Made by a program: the position numbers and the translations under genes. Below are positions 60,601 to 64,000 of a stretch of DNA of 64,000 nt, piece by piece; position 1 is the first letter of the stretch; each line of letters opens with the position of its first letter. Source of the DNA: Mactra quadrangularis (lineage: Eukaryota; Mollusca; Bivalvia; Venerida; Mactridae); the NCBI GenBank assembly GCA_025267735.1, contig CM046299.1, positions 34,672,887-34,736,886 on the forward strand, in the 5' to 3' direction. The notes under the pieces were generated by a model. The model did not search any database. It saw only the letters and a list, made by a program, of their open reading frames with translations, and had not been told where the DNA came from.

Positions 60601-63600
60601 CATGGCTGATTCATTTAATGAATTTATGTAAGCTCAGGGCTTTTTTAACTTGATAAAGGTGTCTTGGAAATTGAACTCTAACCCCTTATGATGAAAATTG
60701 TTCACCAAATGAAATGATGATTATAATGTTTTTATTTTCAGGTGCTAAAATATTGGCTCTGACAGCCACTGCCACCTGTTCATCCCAAAAATGCATTGAG
60801 AAGATACTTGGAATGAGGAACACATACTTTTTGTGTAGATCCCCTGATAGGTAAGTTTGGCGTGCAAGGGTTAATCAGAAACGAGATTTGTTGACGAATA
60901 GTACAATCCTGTTAAAACAAAAAAGTTTAATTACTCTTCATTTTGATTGATAATATTAGTTCTATATATCACAATATTTACTTTTAAAGTACTCATTCAT
61001 GAAATCCTTTCCTAAGTACGTAACATAGGAATATGAATCTGCAAAAATGAAATGGTTGTTGACATTATAATGTATGTTAATCCTGTAAGTACCAGGACCC
61101 AATGATTGGTAAGTATACGCAAAACCAGTTTAGAAGCATGAGGATATAAAGCATTCTGTACAATTATGCAGAATAGTAGAAACATTATGGTCTTATGAAC
61201 CTTTTTTATGTTCTGGAGTTATTCCCCTTTTCTTAGATATTGAAATTTGTTTAAATTGAAATATCAATAGTTTCTTGTATATATGTTTAAATGAAAGCAT
61301 TGATGCTTATTCATTGATGGTATGTATACTTATCTTTGAAGGAATGTTGCTATGGAATAATGTTTTAGGGGTTATGCACCCTTTATACTTTAATAATGTG
61401 AACTAGGACTTTTTTGTTTCCTTCAAAACTTCCAAAAATAAGTCCTGTCTTGCTGTCAACTTTGTTAAGTAGTTAGGCCTTTTCATGAACTATACACGGC
61501 AAAAGTAGAATGTGCTGCCCTTGGACTGCTCTTGTTATTCCTCATTAACAATTTTTTCCATATCTTTGAATGTTTTCATAGGAAAAATATTCATTTGTGT
61601 GCCAAGATGGGACAATCAGGTGTGGACACAGAAGTTTTCATCAATACTATAATAGACCCAATATTATACCAATTGAAAAAAGATGGTGATGCATTTGACA
61701 GGACTGTCATTTATGCTAAGTTAAAATGGTAAGAAGAAGTTCTTATATTGTTTACATTATACATCACTGTCATTTTTCACCTGTGTCGCTCCATTTTCAA
61801 TTCAACTTTTATTGAAAGTTGATGTCATTTGAACCAAAATTGACCTAATACTTTGTAACATTACTAAATGCAGAATCCAATTCAATAGTAATTTGTCAAT
61901 GTTAGGAGACCTTCGGCTGCAAATACATTTCCCTGGCCATTGTCCTCTTTTTGTTATAATAATAATTAGAGTTAGTTAATTAACTGCATTAGATGTTATC
62001 ATAATAGACCAAAGTTAGTGCTGATGTCACACAATAGCCTATATATGCATGTATACAATTAACGTCTCATTATTGCTAGCACTTTAATATAAAAATAAAA
62101 AAATAAAAAAAACCAATTGTTTACATGAACAATTAAAGTCACAATATTGCTAGCACTATAATAAAGAAACCAATAATAACAATTTTCTACATAACAATTA
62201 ACAGTACAATATTGCTAGCACTTTAAGAGAAAAACCAATAATAACAATTGTTTACATAAACAATTTACAGTACAATATTGCTAGCACTTTAATAAGAAAA
62301 ACAATAATAACAATTGTTAACATAATCAATTAACATAACAATATTCTTAGCACTTTAATAAAAAACCAATAATAACAATTTTCTACTAATACAATTAACA
62401 GCACAATATTGCTAGCAATTTAATAAAAAACCAATAATAACAATTTTCTACTTATACAGTTAACTGCACAATATTGCTAGCAATTTATTGAAAAAACAAT
62501 AATAACAAGTTTCAACATATACAATTAACAGCACAATATTGCTAGCACTTAAATAAAAAACAATAATAACATTTTCTACATAAACAATTAACAACACAAT
62601 ATAGCTTTAATATAAAACTACAATAACAGTTTTATAAATATACACATTTTGATGACATTTTCTATCATTTTATGATTGTCTTATTTGGTAGCCATATTGC
62701 TTTCTTTTTTATATTATTTACCATTATACAATAGTGTTTTCAAACAATGTTATTTTTAGGTGCGGATACATCCACAGTCGTGCAATATTACACCATGGAT
62801 TGTCTGAAAATTCATTTCTTATTGCACAATACCATGCACCTCAAACAACGGAGGTAAATATACTTACAATGTTAATCAAATCTTATAATTAGAGTAATTA
62901 CCATTTCAAGCATGGATGATTATTTAAAATTCTATATTTTCTTGCACTAATATTATATTTATCCCTTGTTGGATTTAAATCAATGGTCTCTCGATCCCTA
63001 AGCGTATTTGTCTTACCACCAGACATCTGCTGTTTCAAATTGTTAAATATAAAAGTACCAGGTTCTACAGGCCTATTAGTCACATGAAAATGAAGTCATA
63101 TTTACATCCATGAAGTCATGATATGATAAGTTATTGATGAAGTGTACATGTAGTATAAAGTTATATGTACCATTTTGCATTAAACATATCTCATTGCATT
63201 TGCTAATTATACCCCCGCTTGGAAGAAGATGGGGGTATACTGTTTTACCCTTGTCCATGCGTGCGTGTGTGCGTCCGTCCGTCCGTCTGTTACAAAATTT
63301 CCGTCGCTTCATCCCATAGTCCCATCTGGTGTAAAGCGATTTCATGCTCCTTGCTCATGTACTTCCTGTTTGTCGCATATTTTTAGATTTTTGTGGGGGT
63401 ATCACTAGTGAGCATTAGCTCACAGATTTACTTGTTGTTTTTAAAAAAATATTCTAATATTTATTTAATTTCAGATTTTTAATGAACATGTAAAAAAACC
63501 CTAATATTGTTCTTAATTTATGAGCAAAATTCCATTAGTAATGAAATGGCATATTCTCTTAATGATTCACATAAAACACATTAGAAAAAAAAACAATTTC

Positions 63601-63787
63601 TACTGTTTACTTCATTGAATGATACTGTGTTAATTTACGTTTCAGATGAAATCATATATAGCTGAGTCAATGAAAAGAAAGATTGGTGGCGTCAGATTGC
63701 TACTGGCCACTGAAGCATACAGTATGGGGGCTGATTGTACTGACATACACAATGTTTTACATATTGGTATTCCAAGTGATATGGAAA
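57417..63787 (+). CDS. RecQ-like superfamily 2 DNA helicase, N-terminal 328 codons in 8 exons, 3' end off the right edge
   Basis: RecQ-family enzymes are ATP-dependent 3'-5' DNA helicases acting in repair and recombination. Exons: 57417-57648, 58464-58513, 59413-59517, 60266-60371, 60742-60850, 61582-61728, 62760-62853, 63646-63787; all introns GT-AG, phases consistent, no stop. Motif 0 near LKEEQ (residues 16-20), motif I PTGFGKT (37-43), Ia VISPL, LYILGHPE (104-111), motif II DEAH (136-139) followed by the aromatic-rich loop SWGGNDFRPAF, motif III LTATAT (170-175), motif IV RTVIYAK, QYHA, and motif V LATEAYSMGADC (301-312) with VLHIGIPSD. Motif VI (GRAGRD type), zinc-binding, WH and HRDC regions would lie to the right. 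The start follows an acceptor at 57411-57412 and an in-frame TAA at 57414, so a 5'UTR exon lies upstream. GFGKT in place of the usual GGGKS, and HxGxPxDxE after motif V, mark it as one of the divergent RecQ-like genes expanded in invertebrates rather than BLM, WRN or RECQL1; the exact orthologue is unknown. Confidence 0.93.
58464..58513 (+). CDS. RecQ-like helicase exon 2
   Basis: 50 bp, acceptor TTACAG, donor GAG|GTAACA. Encodes (G)SKAFRVNKEDIMNESE. Short and weakly conserved; accepted because it restores phase between exons 1 and 3. Confidence 0.75.
59413..59517 (+). CDS. RecQ-like helicase exon 3
   Basis: 105 bp, acceptor TTGCAG, donor AAG|GTAATG, phase 0. Encodes LVKKLHGGILYILGHPEVLT then GNTMKKILMTHYRNK, the LLY-SPE (motif Ib) region. 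Confidence 0.9.
59670..59780 (+). repeat. Possible decayed tRNA SINE in RecQ-like intron 3
   Basis: 'GGCCTCGTGGTAGGGTAAGT' resembles a tRNA 5' half with A box; no clear B box or tail. Weak. Confidence 0.3.
60266..60371 (+). CDS. RecQ-like helicase exon 4: DEAH box
   Basis: 106 bp, acceptor TCACAG, donor CCAG|GTTAGC. Encodes ISHIVIDEAHVILSWGGNDF then RPAFLNVNTLRAVLP; DEAH plus the RecQ aromatic-rich loop. Confidence 0.97.
60742..60850 (+). CDS. RecQ-like helicase exon 5: motif III
   Basis: 109 bp, acceptor TTTCAG, donor ATAG|GTAAGT. Encodes (G)AKILALTATATCSSQKCI then EKILGMRNTYFLCRSPD; LTATAT is motif III. Confidence 0.96.
61582..61728 (+). CDS. RecQ-like helicase exon 6: start of second RecA domain
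   Basis: 147 bp, acceptor CATAG followed by G, donor AATG|GTAAGA. Encodes KNIHLCAKMGQSGVDTEVFI... to FDRTVIYAKLKW; RPN-L and VIY-- (motif IV) region. Confidence 0.92.
62040..62645 (+). repeat. Minisatellite of about 62 bp in RecQ-like intron 6
   Basis: About nine to ten units built on 'ACAATATTGCTAGCACTTTA' followed by 'AACCAATAATAACAATT' and 'ACAATTAACA'. The flanking units are most degenerate, as expected in a tandem array. Confidence 0.92.
62760..62853 (+). CDS. RecQ-like helicase exon 7
   Basis: 94 bp, acceptor TTTTAG, donor GAG|GTAAAT. Encodes (W)CGYIHSRAILHHGLSENS then FLIAQYHAPQTTE; the YHA is the family's conserved motif between IV and V. Confidence 0.9.
62950..63040 (-). repeat. 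Decayed tRNA SINE head
   Basis: Minus strand: 'TCTGGTGGTAAGACAAATAC', 'AGGGATCGAGAGACC', 'GATTTAAATCC'. Resembles the SINE fragment at 2535-2675. Confidence 0.45.
63207..63402 (+). mobile_element. Small element with ATACCCCC termini
   Basis: Left end TATACCCCCGCTT with an adjoining hairpin (TATACCCCC...GGGGGTATA, 63208-63239), right end GTGGGGGTAT near 63393-63402. The middle has a (CCGT)n run (63273-63288). The hairpin is the same kind as at the ends of copies A and B of the (CCAA)n element. Confidence 0.7.
63646..63787 (+). CDS. RecQ-like helicase exon 8: motif V
   Basis: 142 bp, acceptor TTTCAG, donor GAAA|GTAAGA, phase 1 end. Encodes MKSYIAESMKRKIGGVRLLL then ATEAYSMGADCTDIHNVLHI and GIPSDME. 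The next exon lies beyond the window. Confidence 0.95.
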
Positions 63788-64000
63788 GTAAGAAATATAA
63801 TGTTATTACTAGTGAGAAATATTAATTTAAATTAATTTCTGTACGTAAACCCATAAAATGCATATTAATCAGATTTCCATTCCGTAATTCTTATATTGAC
63901 TGTTTATGATATCGTCCAGTCATATTCAAAGCAATTTTCACGATATTCTAATTAAATGGCAACACAAACTGTTGGAAATAAAAGTCAAAGCATGTACTAA

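Overview
The window is AT-rich animal nuclear DNA crowded with repeats. Gene structure (small exons with GT-AG introns), tRNA-headed SINEs whose tails carry a GTTAAACCCAACAAA-type motif, elements with about 165-bp internal tandem repeats like the bivalve pearl family, (CCAA)n and (CCGT)n microsatellites inside transposons, and several LINE and DNA-transposon families together suggest a mollusc, most likely a bivalve. The organism is an inference; the gene structures below are read directly from the sequence.

Two real host-type genes can be reconstructed, both cut by the window edges. (1) On the minus strand, 32990 down to 947, 14 small exons join without a phase break into 406 codons of the N-terminal part of DEPDC5 (Iml1), the GATOR1 subunit that restrains mTORC1 when amino acids are scarce. 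The start codon is inside the window; the C-terminal three quarters (SHEN, DEP and C-terminal domains) lie beyond the left edge. (2) On the plus strand, 57417 to 63787, eight exons join into 328 codons of a RecQ-like superfamily 2 DNA helicase carrying motifs 0, I, Ia, II (DEAH), the aromatic-rich loop, III, IV and V; motif VI and everything after it lie beyond the right edge.

Nearly everything else is mobile or repetitive DNA. The DEPDC5 introns hold SINEs, a 3.6-kb TA-flanked inverted-repeat element, pearl-like tandem-repeat elements, an element with repeated nuclear-receptor-like DR1 motifs, two copies of an approximately 390-bp MITE flanked by 8-bp direct repeats, two copies of a hairpin-ended (CCAA)n element, a decayed mariner and several foldback MITEs. 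Between the genes lie a 5'-truncated LINE with perfect 9-bp target duplications (34978-36548), a decayed LINE in the other direction (37555-39260), a 4.4-kb region with inverted arms rich in ATGGCGG (40315-44660), a 931-bp TIR element (46340-47270), and a 3-kb stretch in which a short TAACCTCCGTTACC-like motif recurs in both orientations. No rRNA, CRISPR, prokaryotic operon or functional tRNA gene was seen.

The two genes show no sign of working together: DEPDC5 is a conserved nutrient-signalling gene, while the RecQ-like gene looks like a member of an expanded invertebrate helicase family. The most unusual observations are the two DEPDC5 exons that must use a second AG 4 nt past a CAG, the intron 1 filled almost entirely by one repeat element, and the punctuating 14-16-mers inside otherwise featureless AT-rich elements.
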